Assembly (NCBI GenBank): GCA_007128865.1
Contig: SKWP01000482.1
Location: 1 to 18,446, forward strand
Length of the DNA: 18,446 bases
Source of the DNA: Paracoccaceae bacterium
GTDB lineage: Bacteria > Pseudomonadota > Alphaproteobacteria > Rhodobacterales > Rhodobacteraceae
Direction of reading: 5' to 3'
Program-made: the position numbers and the translations under genes
Notes under the pieces: model-generated
Database searches by the model: none
Told to the model about the DNA's origin: nothing
Seen by the model: the letters and a program-made list of their open reading frames with translations, nothing else
Shown: in pieces, positions 7,057-14,689 of the stretch
Layout of the letters: each line of letters starts with the position of its first letter
Position numbering within the stretch: position 1 is the stretch's first letter

Positions 7057-8072
7057 CCGGGGCACTTCTTCAGGTCGAGGGGCTGAGCAAGACCTATGTC
7101 GGCCGCATGAGTCTTGTCGGGCGGCTCTTGGGTCGCAGGCCAACTGCGGTTCGGGCGGTGTCGGATGTATCGCTGGATATCGAACGCGGCGAGATCCTCG
7201 GTCTTATCGGTGAATCGGGCTGCGGCAAATCAACGCTTGGCCGGGCGATCCTTCGCCTTCACGAACCCAGCGCCGGGCGGGTGACATTTGACGGAACCGA
7301 CGTTACCGCCCTGTCGCCCGCGGCAATGACCGCCATGCGGCGGCGCATGCAGATCATCTTTCAGGATCCCTATGCCTCGCTCAATCCGCGCCGCACGGTG
7401 GCCGATATCGTCGGGCTTCCGTTGCAACTGCACGGGCTTGCTTCGGGGCGCGCCGCGCAGCGCGAGACGGTCGCGGAGATGCTGGAAAAGGTCGGGCTGA
7501 AGGCCGGGCAGATCGACCGCTATCCGCATCAGTTCTCGGGCGGGCAGCGCCAGCGCATCGGTATTGCAAGGGCGCTGATCTCGCGGCCCGACTTTGTGGT
7601 CTGTGATGAGCCGGTATCGGCGCTGGACGTGTCGATCCAGGCCCAGATCATCCAGCTTCTTCAGGATCTCAAGCGCGAGTTCGCTCTGACCTACCTGTTC
7701 ATCTCGCACGATATTTCGGTAATCGGCTATCTGGCCGACCGGGTTGCGGTGATGTACCTGGGCGAGATCGTGGAACAGGGGCCGGTGGAGGCCGTGCTTT
7801 CCAGGCCCCGCCACCCCTATACCCAAAGCCTGTTGTCGGCAGTGCCGAAGGTCGAGGCTACGGCCAGGACCGACCGGGTGCGGTTGACCGGCGATCTTCC
7901 GTCGCCGCTGAACCCGCCTTCGGGCTGCAAGTTTCACACCCGCTGCCCGCTTGCCATCGACATCTGCCGCAGATCGGCGCCGCACCGCGAAACGGTCGGG
8001 CAGGGCCATGATGCGGCGTGCCATCGGTTGCACGAGGGGCTTTCGATCACCGATGGGGGGTCTGCCGCATGA
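7053..8072 (+). CDS. ABC transporter ATPase, DppF/OppF type
   Basis: Second ATPase, 339 residues. Walker A GESGCGKS (53-60), Q-loop glutamine 104 in [10 protein letters not shown], signature SGGQRQR (162-168), Walker B FVVCDE (181-186), D-loop ALD (190-192) and H-loop histidine 219 are all present. The C-terminal domain has HPYTQSLL (254-261) and cysteines 292, 298, 305 and 323. Its SGGQRQR signature and [11 protein letters not shown] are typical of the F-type partner, so it complements the D-type subunit encoded just before. ATG 7053 overlaps the upstream stop (ATGA) and has GGAGG seven nt upstream; the longer open frame from 6933 is rejected. Its stop overlaps the C45 hydrolase start by 4 nt, tying that enzyme to the transporter. 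Confidence 0.94.
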   Translation: MTGALLQVEGLSKTYVGRMSLVGRLLGRRPTAVRAVSDVSLDIERGEILGLIGESGCGKSTLGRAILRLHEPSAGRVTFDGTDVTALSPAAMTAMRRRMQIIFQDPYASLNPRRTVADIVGLPLQLHGLASGRAAQRETVAEMLEKVGLKAGQIDRYPHQFSGGQRQRIGIARALISRPDFVVCDEPVSALDVSIQAQIIQLLQDLKREFALTYLFISHDISVIGYLADRVAVMYLGEIVEQGPVEAVLSRPRHPYTQSLLSAVPKVEATARTDRVRLTGDLPSPLNPPSGCKFHTRCPLAIDICRRSAPHRETVGQGHDAACHRLHEGLSITDGGSAA

Positions 8073-9169
8073 CTGGTCTTTCCGTCGTCCCGGTTGCGCC
8101 GGAGCTGTTTTCGGGAAGCCCGCGGGAACGTGGACAGGCGCAGGCGGCCGGCGCGGATGATGCACTGTGTGCCCAGGTGCGGCGCGCCACGCTTGGCAGG
8201 GTGGAAACCGCCCGTGCCGAAGGTCTGATCGATGAACGCGCTCTGGCCTATGTCGCAGGTCAGCGGCGCTTTGCCGAGGATGCCGACCCCGAAGGCATGG
8301 CCGAGCTTGCGGGTATCGCCGAGGGCTTCGACCTGCCGCTGGACGAGCTTTTCCTGCACCTGCATCTGGGTACCCTGCGCGACCTTGCCGGCGGTGCCGT
8401 CACTGACGGTGACGGTTGCAGCGCCTGGGCCGTGGGCGGCGGGCCGGACGGGCCGCTGGTGGTCAAGAACCGCGATTTCGGCGGCGTCCATCTCGGGGTG
8501 CAGCGGGTCGCCTGGCATAGCGGGCCCGATATCGTGACCGGCGGCATGTTGTGCATCGGAAGTCTGGGCAGCCCCGGCGCCTATTCCAGCGGCATGAATG
8601 GCGCGGGGCTGGCACTGGCCGATACCCAGATCGGTGCCCGCACCCATGCAATCGGCTGGCTGCGGTATTTCGTCATGACCCGGGTGCTGGCCCGCTGCGC
8701 CACGGTGGCCGAGGCGCTGGACTGGCTGGGCTCGGTCGCTCATGCCGGCGGCGGGTCGCTGGTGCTTGCCGATGCCGCCGGCGCCTGCGCGGTGGTCGAA
8801 CTGGGCGCGCGGACGGTGGCCTTCGACCGCGGCGATCCTGTCTGGCGCACCAATCATTTCCTGTCATCGGCCTTGTCTGCCGATACTTTCCTGCGTGACG
8901 GCATGCGCATCGACGGCAATTCGGCGGCGCGCCTGCGCCTGCTGTCAGAAAGGCTGCCCGCCCGGGCCTGGGATGCCGTTGCTGCGGCGCGCCTGATGGC
9001 CACCCATTCGGGCGATGCGGGGGGGGCGCCGATCTGCCAGCATCCCGGGCCCGGCGAGGATACCGCGACCCTCTCCAGCGCCATCTTTGCAATCCGCGAT
9101 CGCTGCGTATACTTCCACCCTGGCAATCCCTGCGCGGGAGAATGGCAGGCCATTCGCATTCCGGCCTGA
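8069..9169 (+). CDS. C45-type autoproteolytic acyltransferase/hydrolase (Ntn fold)
   Basis: 366-residue protein resembling the peptidase C45 family, whose best known member is fungal isopenicillin N acyltransferase. These enzymes cut themselves before a cysteine, which becomes the N-terminal nucleophile that hydrolyses or transfers acyl groups on amides. Here the site is G116-C117 (DGDGCSAWAV), followed 19 residues later by aspartate 136 in the KNRDF motif (133-137); in the fungal enzyme the corresponding spacing is 18. Cleavage would give chains of about 116 and 250 residues. The segment before the cut (EGMAELAGIAEGFDLPLDELF, residues 75-95) is also family-like. No signal peptide is seen, so it probably acts in the cytoplasm on an imported amide, N-acyl amino acid or peptide-like compound (inference). 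ATG 8069 overlaps the ATPase stop (ATGA). Its 3' end overlaps the activator gene by up to 28 nt. Confidence 0.82.
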   Translation: MTGLSVVPVAPELFSGSPRERGQAQAAGADDALCAQVRRATLGRVETARAEGLIDERALAYVAGQRRFAEDADPEGMAELAGIAEGFDLPLDELFLHLHLGTLRDLAGGAVTDGDGCSAWAVGGGPDGPLVVKNRDFGGVHLGVQRVAWHSGPDIVTGGMLCIGSLGSPGAYSSGMNGAGLALADTQIGARTHAIGWLRYFVMTRVLARCATVAEALDWLGSVAHAGGGSLVLADAAGACAVVELGARTVAFDRGDPVWRTNHFLSSALSADTFLRDGMRIDGNSAARLRLLSERLPARAWDAVAAARLMATHSGDAGGAPICQHPGPGEDTATLSSAIFAIRDRCVYFHPGNPCAGEWQAIRIPA

Positions 9170-10173
9170 CCCGCGCCATGGCGGCGGGCGATGGCATGGC
9201 GGAATACGGGCGCCAGTTGGTGGGCGAATACCCCGGCATGCTGGCATTATGCCAGCTTGCCGAACGTGTGGCGCGCAGTGCGGCCCGAACCGTGCTGATC
9301 TACGGCGAGACCGGCACCGGCAAGGGTTTGCTGGCGCGCCTGATCCACAATGCCTCGGCACGGGCGGCAAAGCCGTTTCTGGACATCAACTGCGCCGCGA
9401 TTCCCGGCAGCCTGATGGAATCGGAATTCTTCGGCCACGAGAAGGGCGCCTTTACCGGCGCCTCGGAACGCAAGATCGGGCTTGTGGAGGCTGCAAACGG
9501 CGGCAGCGTGTTTCTTGACGAAATCCGCGAAATGGACCCGCATCTGCAGGCCAAGCTCCTCAGTCTGCTGGACACCCACCAGTTCCGGCGTGTGGGTGCG
9601 GTGCGGTCGACATCGGTCGATGTGCGGTTCATCGCCGCCACCAACAAGGTGCTTCTGTCCGAGGTCACGGCAGGGAACTTCCGCGAGGATCTCTATTACC
9701 GGCTGCAGGTGGTGGCGCTGAACATCCCGGCCCTGCGCGACCGGGGTGACGATGTTCTGGTGCTTGCACGGCATTTCATTGACGGCTTCAACGCCGCCTA
9801 CGGACGACGGATTCGGGGTCTTTCGCCCGAGACCGAGGCGATCTTCCGGAAGTATCCCTGGCCCGGGAACGTTCGCGAACTGGAAAACCTGCTGGAACGC
9901 ATCTTCATCCTTGAAGAGGACGAGGTGATCCTGCCGCGTCATCTGCCTGACAGGATTCTGCGTACGGTGCGTGCCGGGGCACGAACCGTCCCGCCGGCAC
10001 CGGACCCTAGGCACGTCCAGGAAGCGGGCTTTCACGAGGCGACGGCAGCATTCCAGCGATCGCTGATCGCACAGGCGCTGGATGCTGCGGCAGGAAACCA
10101 GCAGGCTGCTGCCCGCAAGCTCGGCATCAGCCGGCATGCACTGCGTCACCAGATGCAGAAGCTGGGGCTTTAG
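9142..10173 (+). CDS. Sigma-54-dependent transcriptional activator lacking a sensory domain (Fis family)
   Basis: AAA+ enhancer-binding protein that remodels the sigma-54 holoenzyme. In 343 residues: AAA+ domain at about 25-265 with Walker A GETGTGKG (55-62), the sigma-54-contacting loop GAFTGA (102-107), Walker B VFLDE (123-127), REDLYYRL (181-188) and WPGNVREL (240-247), then a linker and a Fis-type helix-turn-helix at about 317-340. The usual N-terminal receiver, GAF or PAS domain is absent, as in PspF, so the signal must act through another protein, ligand binding elsewhere, or expression level. The start is uncertain: ATG 9142 overlaps the C45 gene and has GGGAG only one nt away, while ATG 9178 and ATG 9196 lie after the C45 stop but have poor ribosome-binding sites; all keep the AAA+ domain. 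As last gene of the operon it may activate the promoter at 2497-2512, a positive loop. Confidence 0.92.
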   Translation: MAGHSHSGLTRAMAAGDGMAEYGRQLVGEYPGMLALCQLAERVARSAARTVLIYGETGTGKGLLARLIHNASARAAKPFLDINCAAIPGSLMESEFFGHEKGAFTGASERKIGLVEAANGGSVFLDEIREMDPHLQAKLLSLLDTHQFRRVGAVRSTSVDVRFIAATNKVLLSEVTAGNFREDLYYRLQVVALNIPALRDRGDDVLVLARHFIDGFNAAYGRRIRGLSPETEAIFRKYPWPGNVRELENLLERIFILEEDEVILPRHLPDRILRTVRAGARTVPPAPDPRHVQEAGFHEATAAFQRSLIAQALDAAAGNQQAAARKLGISRHALRHQMQKLGL

Positions 10174-10198
10174 GCCGCGAAGGGCCTGCGTTGTCGTC

Positions 10199-10213
10199 CG
10201 GGGTATTCCCCCG
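10199..10213. terminator. Possible hairpin between two convergent operons
   Basis: CGGGG (10199-10203) and CCCCG (10209-10213) can pair around a 5-nt loop in the 58-nt gap between the activator gene and the convergent permease gene. No T-run follows on either strand, so it would be a weak or Rho-assisted site at best. Confidence 0.3.
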
Positions 10214-10231
10214 ACACGGGGCATTGCCGGG

Positions 10232-11158
10232 TCAGCGCCCGCCTGTATCGCGGGTGCTGTGCTGGCGCGGGTCGATCACGTCGCGCAGCCCGTCGCCCAT
10301 CAGGTTGAGCCCCAGCACCGCGACCGCGATGACAAGGCCGGGGAAGACGGTGATCCACCAGGCCTCCTGAATATAGGTGCGCCCGTCGGCAATGATGTTG
10401 CCCAGCGACGGCGCCGGCGGAGGCGGGCCGACGCCCAGAAAGCTCAGGATCGCCTCGGCGATGATCGAGACCGCAAAGACAAAGGTCAGCTGCACGATCA
10501 GCGGCGACAGGGCGTTGGCCAGGATATAGCGAAACACGATCCGGCCGTGCCCGGCGCCGACGGCGCGCGCGGCCTCGATATACTGCATCTGCTGGACCAC
10601 GATCACGCTGGCGCGAACGATGCGCGCGGTGCGCGGCGTGAAGGTCACCGTCAGCGCGATGATGGCGTTGGTTTCCGACGGGCCCAGCGCAGCGGCCAGC
10701 GCGATGGCCAGCAGCACGCCGGGAAAGGCCATCAGCCCGTCAAGCCCGCGCATGATCAGCCCGTCAAGCCAGCTGATGTAACTGGCCAGCGTGCCGAGGA
10801 TGGTTCCCAGGATGCCGGTGAACAGCACCACGAAGATGCCGATACGCAGCGAAACCCGCGTGCCATGGATGATCCGGCTGAGGATATCGCGGCCGAAACC
10901 GTCGGTGCCCAGCCAGTGGTCGGCCGAAGGGGGCGCGAGGATGGCGCGAAAGTGGATCCGTGTGGGGCCGTAGGGCGCCAGCCAGTCGGCCAGCAGCGCG
11001 GTCATCACGAAGGCCAGCAGGATCACGAAACCGATCAGAAACGAAGGATGCCCCAACAGTCGCCGCAGGAAGACGATGCGCCGGCGCCGGCGGGCGCGGG
11101 CGACTTCCTGCGCCAGCGACAGGGGCGGCGCGGCCGTGGTCCCGGGCTCAGCGGTCAT
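10232..11158 (-). CDS. ABC transporter permease, DppC/OppC type (second system)
   Basis: 308-residue inner-membrane channel subunit of the second importer. An arginine-rich cytoplasmic segment (21-33) precedes the first helix at about 40-59; the periplasmic motif HWLGTDGFGRDILSRIIHGT lies at 81-100, the EAA loop at about 195-218 (EAARAVGAGHGRIVFRYILAN) and the DPR ending near 296-298. The chosen ATG at 11158 overlaps the end of the upstream permease gene by 11 nt, which is usual for coupled permeases; the open frame continues to 11218 but that extension has no family similarity. It is the last gene of a three-gene - strand unit, so the ATPases must come from the + strand genes at 14763-16771. 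Confidence 0.92.
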   Translation of the reverse strand: MTAEPGTTAAPPLSLAQEVARARRRRRIVFLRRLLGHPSFLIGFVILLAFVMTALLADWLAPYGPTRIHFRAILAPPSADHWLGTDGFGRDILSRIIHGTRVSLRIGIFVVLFTGILGTILGTLASYISWLDGLIMRGLDGLMAFPGVLLAIALAAALGPSETNAIIALTVTFTPRTARIVRASVIVVQQMQYIEAARAVGAGHGRIVFRYILANALSPLIVQLTFVFAVSIIAEAILSFLGVGPPPPAPSLGNIIADGRTYIQEAWWITVFPGLVIAVAVLGLNLMGDGLRDVIDPRQHSTRDTGGR

Positions 11159-12095
11159 TGCGCACCCTCGGGTCGAACCATGCATACAGCATGTCGACCA
11201 GGATGTTGACGAATACAAAGACGCAGGCGGTCACCAGCAACCCGCCCTGGATGATGGGAAAGTCACGCCGCTGGATCGCACCGATGATCAGCCGCCCCAC
11301 CCCGGGCAGCGAAAAGACGGTTTCGATCACCACCGCGCCCGAAAGCAGCACCCCGGTAATCACGCCGACAACGGTCACGATCGGGATCATGGCGTTGCGC
11401 AGGCCATGGCGAAAGATCACCGTGCGGCGGCGCATGCCCTTGGCGCGGGCGGTGCGGATGTAATCCTGGCTCAGCACGTCGAGCATGGCCGAGCGGGTCA
11501 TCCGCGCGATAACCCCCATCTGGGTGACCGCCAGGGTAAAGGCGGGCAGCGCCATGCTGCGCGCCCATCCGACCGGATCCTCGGCCAGCGGCACGAAGCC
11601 GCCGGTCGGCAGCCAGCCCAGCCAGACGCCGAACAGGATGATCAGCACCACCCCCAGCCAGAAATCCGGGATCGACAGGCCAATGAGCGCCGTCACCATG
11701 GCGCCCTGATCGACGGCGGTGTTGTGGCGCACTGCGGCCAGGATGCCCAGCAGCATGCCCATGGCCGTGGCCAGCGTCAGCGCCAGAGCGGTCAGCGAAA
11801 GCGTCACCGGAAGCCGTTCGAGAACCGCCTCGACGACCGGTCGGTTCAACAGATAGGAATAGCCCAGATCACCGCGGAACAGGTCGCCGTACCAGGCCAG
11901 CGCGCGCACCCAGATCGGCCGGTCCAGGCCCAGCCGTTCGCGGATGGCGGCCAGTTCGGCGGCGGTGGCGTCGGGACCGGCGATTTCGGCGGTTATGTCG
12001 CCGGGTACCAGCCACATGATCAGGAAGGTTACCAGCGTTACCACGAACAGCACCGGAATGGCACTGAGTAGGCGGCGGATCAGGAATGCTGTCAT
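11148..12095 (-). CDS. ABC transporter permease, DppB/OppB type (second system)
   Basis: 315-residue channel subunit. The first helix is at about 9-30, the DppB-like periplasmic part contains PGDITAEIAGPDAT (31-44) and LGLDRPIW (55-62), and the EAA loop is at about 216-238 (ARAKGMRRRTVIFRHGLRNAMIP). The C-terminus ends LVDMLYAWFDPRVRNDR, typical of the family. ATG 12095 is directly supported by the N-terminus MTAFLIRRLLSAIPVL; the ribosome-binding site is weak. It follows the binding-protein gene after an 84-nt gap with a GC-rich hairpin, and overlaps the DppC-type gene by 11 nt. It should form the channel with the product of 10232-11158. Confidence 0.93.
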   Translation of the reverse strand: MTAFLIRRLLSAIPVLFVVTLVTFLIMWLVPGDITAEIAGPDATAAELAAIRERLGLDRPIWVRALAWYGDLFRGDLGYSYLLNRPVVEAVLERLPVTLSLTALALTLATAMGMLLGILAAVRHNTAVDQGAMVTALIGLSIPDFWLGVVLIILFGVWLGWLPTGGFVPLAEDPVGWARSMALPAFTLAVTQMGVIARMTRSAMLDVLSQDYIRTARAKGMRRRTVIFRHGLRNAMIPIVTVVGVITGVLLSGAVVIETVFSLPGVGRLIIGAIQRRDFPIIQGGLLVTACVFVFVNILVDMLYAWFDPRVRNDR

Positions 12096-12135
12096 GTCGG
12101 GCGCCCGGGGTGTTGCAGGGCGGCAGCGGCAGGGA

Positions 12136-12156
12136 CGGCGCCGGTCACAGGCGCCG
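12136..12156 (-). promoter_or_regulatory. Intercistronic hairpin between binding-protein and permease genes
   Basis: CGGCGCC (12136-12142) and GGCGCCG (12150-12156) form a perfect 7-bp stem with a 7-nt loop inside the 84-nt gap between the binding-protein stop and the DppB-type start. No T-run follows in the direction of transcription. In ABC importer operons a hairpin at this place often keeps the binding-protein mRNA more abundant than that of the permeases; that role is inferred here. Confidence 0.4.
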
Positions 12157-12179
12157 CCCCGATCGCGCAGGGATCGCCG

Positions 12180-13757
12180 TCAGCCTTCGATCCAGACGTC
12201 ATGAACGCGCGGGAAACGGTAGGGCACGAACCCCTTCACATTGGCACGGCCGGCCTGCATCAGGCCCGAGTCGCCGATCTTGATCGAAGCGAAGATCTCG
12301 TACAGCCGCGCCTGGATCCGCTTGTGGGTTTCCTGGCGCTCGGCCACCGTCATGCCGGAAATGAGTTCCTGATAGAGCGCATCCAGTTCGGCATCGGGCA
12401 CCGCGAAATGGGGCCGTGCGGGCGATGCCAGCGTTGCGATCATGGCCACCGGCCCCTGAACCGGCTCGATACCCATCTGCAGGGTCCAGCCGTTCCAGCC
12501 TTCGTCCTGCAGCCGGATGTTCAGCGCCGTCGGCCAGTCGACCTGGTTGATCACCGCGTTGATGCCGACGTTCTGAAGCTGTTCGGCTATCACCACCGCG
12601 GCGCGCCCGTGCTGGGGAATGTTGCTGTCGGTCAGGATCGAGAACGGTTCGCCGTTGTAACCGGCCTCGGCCAGCAGCGCCCGCGCGCGCTCGGCGTCGG
12701 CAAGGTTGTAGTATTCCAGCCCGATGTCGCCGGCCCAGTAGGTCGTATCGGGATACTGCCAGCCGTGGTTGAGCTCATAGAGCCCTTCGGACGAGATCGC
12801 CATGATCTCTTCCATCTGCAGCGCGACCTGGATCGCCTCGCGGAACTTCACGTTGTCGGTGGGCGGTTCGGCAAGGTTGAGGTGAAAGGTCGTGAACGCC
12901 CAGGGCATGTTTTCATGCAGGACGATATCGGGGTTGGCGTCAAGCCGTCGTGCCGCGGGCATCGGGATCTGTTCGACCAGATGCACCTCGCCGGCTTCCA
13001 GTGCAGCAACCTGCGCGCCCGGCTCGGGGATGACGCGGAAGATCACCCGGTCGAGATAGGCGGTCTTGAAGCCTCCGAAGCCGTCCACACTGTCGTGGCG
13101 GGTATCGGCCGAATAATCGTCAAAGCGTTCGATCGTCACATGGCTGTCGGGGACATATTCGACGAACTTGTAGGGTCCGGTACCGACAAAGCTGTTGCGT
13201 CCGGCTTCGGTGTCGGCGTCCTCGACCGGGATGATCACCGCCGGCGCCCGCGGCGACGAGAAGGATTCGAGAAACGTCGGCGTCGGCCCCACCATGTGGA
13301 AGGTCACCTCGTAACGCCCGGTAATCTCGATATCGCGTACCGGGTCGAGCTTGTTGGCGGTGGCGCCGACCCGGCGGTAGCGTTCCATCGACGCCTTGAC
13401 GTCTTCCGAGGTCATCTCCTTGCCGTTGTGGAACAGTACCCCCTGCCGCAGGGTGAAGACATAGGTCTTCCCGTCGTCGGAAACCTCCACACCCTCGGCC
13501 AGGATGGGGATCGGGCTGATGTCCTCGCTCAGGCCATACAGCGTCTCGTAGATGTTCATGGTGATGTTGCGCGAGGCCTGCGACGAGGTCGCCATGCCAT
13601 CGAGGCTGGGCGGGTTCGACCCCTGGACAAAGACCAGTTCGCCGCCATGGACCTGCGCCATTGCGCCGGGCGCTGCCAGGCTGCCGGCCGCCAAGGCCAG
13701 AATTGCAGTCGTGCTGAGGGTCCGGAGGAGCCCGGCCTGCCGAAGTCTCGGTCTCAT
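12180..13757 (-). CDS. Peptide-type ABC transporter substrate-binding protein (second system)
   Basis: 525-residue periplasmic receptor of SBP family 5. A long Sec signal peptide is seen: basic MRPRLRQAGLLR, hydrophobic core about 17-29 and probable cleavage after AMA (residue 34). The mature part has GGELVFVQGSNPPSLDGMATSS and the family segments VLFHNGKEMTSEDVKASMERY and FVGTGPYKFVEY. The open frame continues upstream to 14009, but ATG 13757 is clearly right: AAGGGAGAAGGA lies a few nt before it and the signal peptide starts there. It is the first gene of the - strand unit and is divergent from the GntR-type regulator gene. Its sequence differs greatly from the binding protein at 2600-4138, so the two importers probably take different ligands; neither ligand can be named. 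Confidence 0.92.
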   Translation of the reverse strand: MRPRLRQAGLLRTLSTTAILALAAGSLAAPGAMAQVHGGELVFVQGSNPPSLDGMATSSQASRNITMNIYETLYGLSEDISPIPILAEGVEVSDDGKTYVFTLRQGVLFHNGKEMTSEDVKASMERYRRVGATANKLDPVRDIEITGRYEVTFHMVGPTPTFLESFSSPRAPAVIIPVEDADTEAGRNSFVGTGPYKFVEYVPDSHVTIERFDDYSADTRHDSVDGFGGFKTAYLDRVIFRVIPEPGAQVAALEAGEVHLVEQIPMPAARRLDANPDIVLHENMPWAFTTFHLNLAEPPTDNVKFREAIQVALQMEEIMAISSEGLYELNHGWQYPDTTYWAGDIGLEYYNLADAERARALLAEAGYNGEPFSILTDSNIPQHGRAAVVIAEQLQNVGINAVINQVDWPTALNIRLQDEGWNGWTLQMGIEPVQGPVAMIATLASPARPHFAVPDAELDALYQELISGMTVAERQETHKRIQARLYEIFASIKIGDSGLMQAGRANVKGFVPYRFPRVHDVWIEG

Positions 13758-13801
13758 GGTATGTCCTTCTCCCTTGTTGGTCTCGCGCCGGATGAGTTGA
13801 C

Positions 13802-13830
13802 TTGCCGCCGGCGAAGGCTGCGCATATACG
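13802..13830 (+). promoter_or_regulatory. Possible promoter of the GntR-type regulator gene
   Basis: TTGCCG (13802-13807), a 17-nt spacer and TATACG (13825-13830) give a plausible sigma-70-type promoter on the + strand. Transcription would start around 13837, just before the palindrome at 13848-13861, which would then be an autoregulatory operator. Confidence 0.35.
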
Positions 13831-13847
13831 GACACCCGTGCGGGAGT

Positions 13848-13861
13848 GTATAAGCGTATAC
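13848..13861. promoter_or_regulatory. GTATA-AGCG-TATAC palindrome, candidate GntR/FCD operator
   Basis: A perfect 5-4-5 inverted repeat in the 145-nt divergent region between the binding-protein gene and the regulator gene. It fits the GTAT-N6-ATAC form shared with 14714-14727 and is of the TGTATAC-like type common for FCD-subfamily GntR regulators. It lies next to the possible -10 region of the - strand promoter and just downstream of the possible regulator promoter, so binding could repress both directions. Confidence 0.55.
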
Positions 13862-13888
13862 GATGTCCGCCAGACCGCAGCATGTCAA
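13860..13888 (-). promoter_or_regulatory. Possible promoter of the second importer's binding-protein operon
   Basis: Read on the - strand, a perfect -35 hexamer TTGACA (13888-13883) is followed after 17-19 nt by weak -10 candidates (CATCGT to TCGTAT) that overlap the GTATA-AGCG-TATAC palindrome. The -35 is good and the -10 poor, so exact placement is uncertain. The leader would be about 90 nt. Confidence 0.4.
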
Positions 13889-13902
13889 GAAGTTTGCACA
13901 GC

Positions 13903-14640
13903 ATGACCACAAAGCCGCCCGAAAGCCCCCGCCCGCGCCTGTCGCGACTGGCACCGCTGGCCGCGCGGACGCTGGTCGACCAGGTGGTCGACGCCATCGT
14001 CGAGGCCACGGCCCGCGGTGTCTTCCTGCCCGGCGACCGGATCGTGGAGGCCGAAGTCGCGCGGGCGCTGAATGTCAGCCGGATACCGGTGCGCGAGGCG
14101 CTGCGGCTGCTGGAAAGCCAGTCGGTGGTGGTGAGCGAACGCTATCGCGGCATGCGGCTGATGAGCGTGGATATCGAGGGGCTGGAAAAGATCCTCAAGG
14201 TCAGGCTGGTGCTCGAACAACTCGCCGGCGCCGAGGCCATGCCGCGCATCCGCAAGGATCCCGGCGTGCTGGCCCCGCTCGAAGCCGTCCTTTCCGACAT
14301 GCATGATGCCGCGCGGGATGGCGATGATCTTCAGGTCGCGACGCTCGACACCGCCTTTCACCGCTGTCTGTGCGAACTGTCCGACAACGAGGCGCTGGTG
14401 CGCAGTTGGGAACCCCTGGCGCGCCAGCTGACGATCATCTTCGGCCTTGCCACCCGCCGCAAGACCCTGACCAGTATCGTCGCCGAACATGACGACGTGA
14501 TCGTGGCGCTGCGCAGCGGCGACCGCCCCACCTTCGACCGGCTCATGGAGGTTCATATCCTCGAATACACGCGGGCGGTGGATTACGAGGCGCTGGTCGC
14601 GCAGCTGCGCAGGATCGCCGAGGACCGCAAGGCAGGCTGA
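13903..14640 (+). CDS. GntR-family transcriptional regulator, FCD (FadR-C) subfamily
   Basis: 245-residue DNA-binding regulator. The N-terminal winged helix-turn-helix spans about 23-88, with the GntR signature LPGDRIVEAEVARALNVSRIPVREALRLLE (42-71). The all-helical FCD ligand domain follows (about 92-235) and keeps the metal/ligand residues: D149 and H153 in LDTAFHR, H196 in EHDDV and H218 in EVHI. FCD regulators usually respond to small carboxylic acids or related catabolites and repress neighbouring uptake genes. The frame is open from GTG 13846, with ATGs at 13882 and 13903; 13903 is preferred because AAGAAG lies about ten nt upstream and the palindrome then stays outside the gene. It sits between the two halves of the second importer, with candidate operators on both sides, so it is the likely local regulator. 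Confidence 0.9.
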   Translation: MTTKPPESPRPRLSRLAPLAARTLVDQVVDAIVEATARGVFLPGDRIVEAEVARALNVSRIPVREALRLLESQSVVVSERYRGMRLMSVDIEGLEKILKVRLVLEQLAGAEAMPRIRKDPGVLAPLEAVLSDMHDAARDGDDLQVATLDTAFHRCLCELSDNEALVRSWEPLARQLTIIFGLATRRKTLTSIVAEHDDVIVALRSGDRPTFDRLMEVHILEYTRAVDYEALVAQLRRIAEDRKAG

Positions 14641-14660
14641 GCCTTGCCAAACCTTTCGCC

Positions 14661-14675
14661 CCGGGCCGCGCCCGG
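14661..14675. other. GC-rich hairpin after the regulator gene
   Basis: CCGGGC (14661-14666) and GCCCGG (14670-14675) form a perfect 6-bp stem with a 3-nt loop, 20 nt after the regulator stop. No T-run follows, so termination is uncertain; it might only slow transcription into the ATPase genes. Confidence 0.25.
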
Positions 14676-14689
14676 CGCCGCCACCGGGG

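Noticed and set aside
5665..7143. 492-codon open frame on the - strand opposite permease and ATPase genes
   Set aside because: It covers parts of three confirmed genes, its product is low-complexity and His/Arg/Asp-rich, and no ribosome-binding site or family motif is visible.
12201..13853. 550-codon open frame on the + strand opposite the second binding-protein gene
   Set aside because: It is the antisense shadow of a gene with a clear signal peptide, ribosome-binding site and family motifs.
13758..14009. 84-codon upstream extension of the second binding protein
   Set aside because: The signal peptide and a strong ribosome-binding site fix the start at 13757, and the extension runs into the divergent regulator gene.
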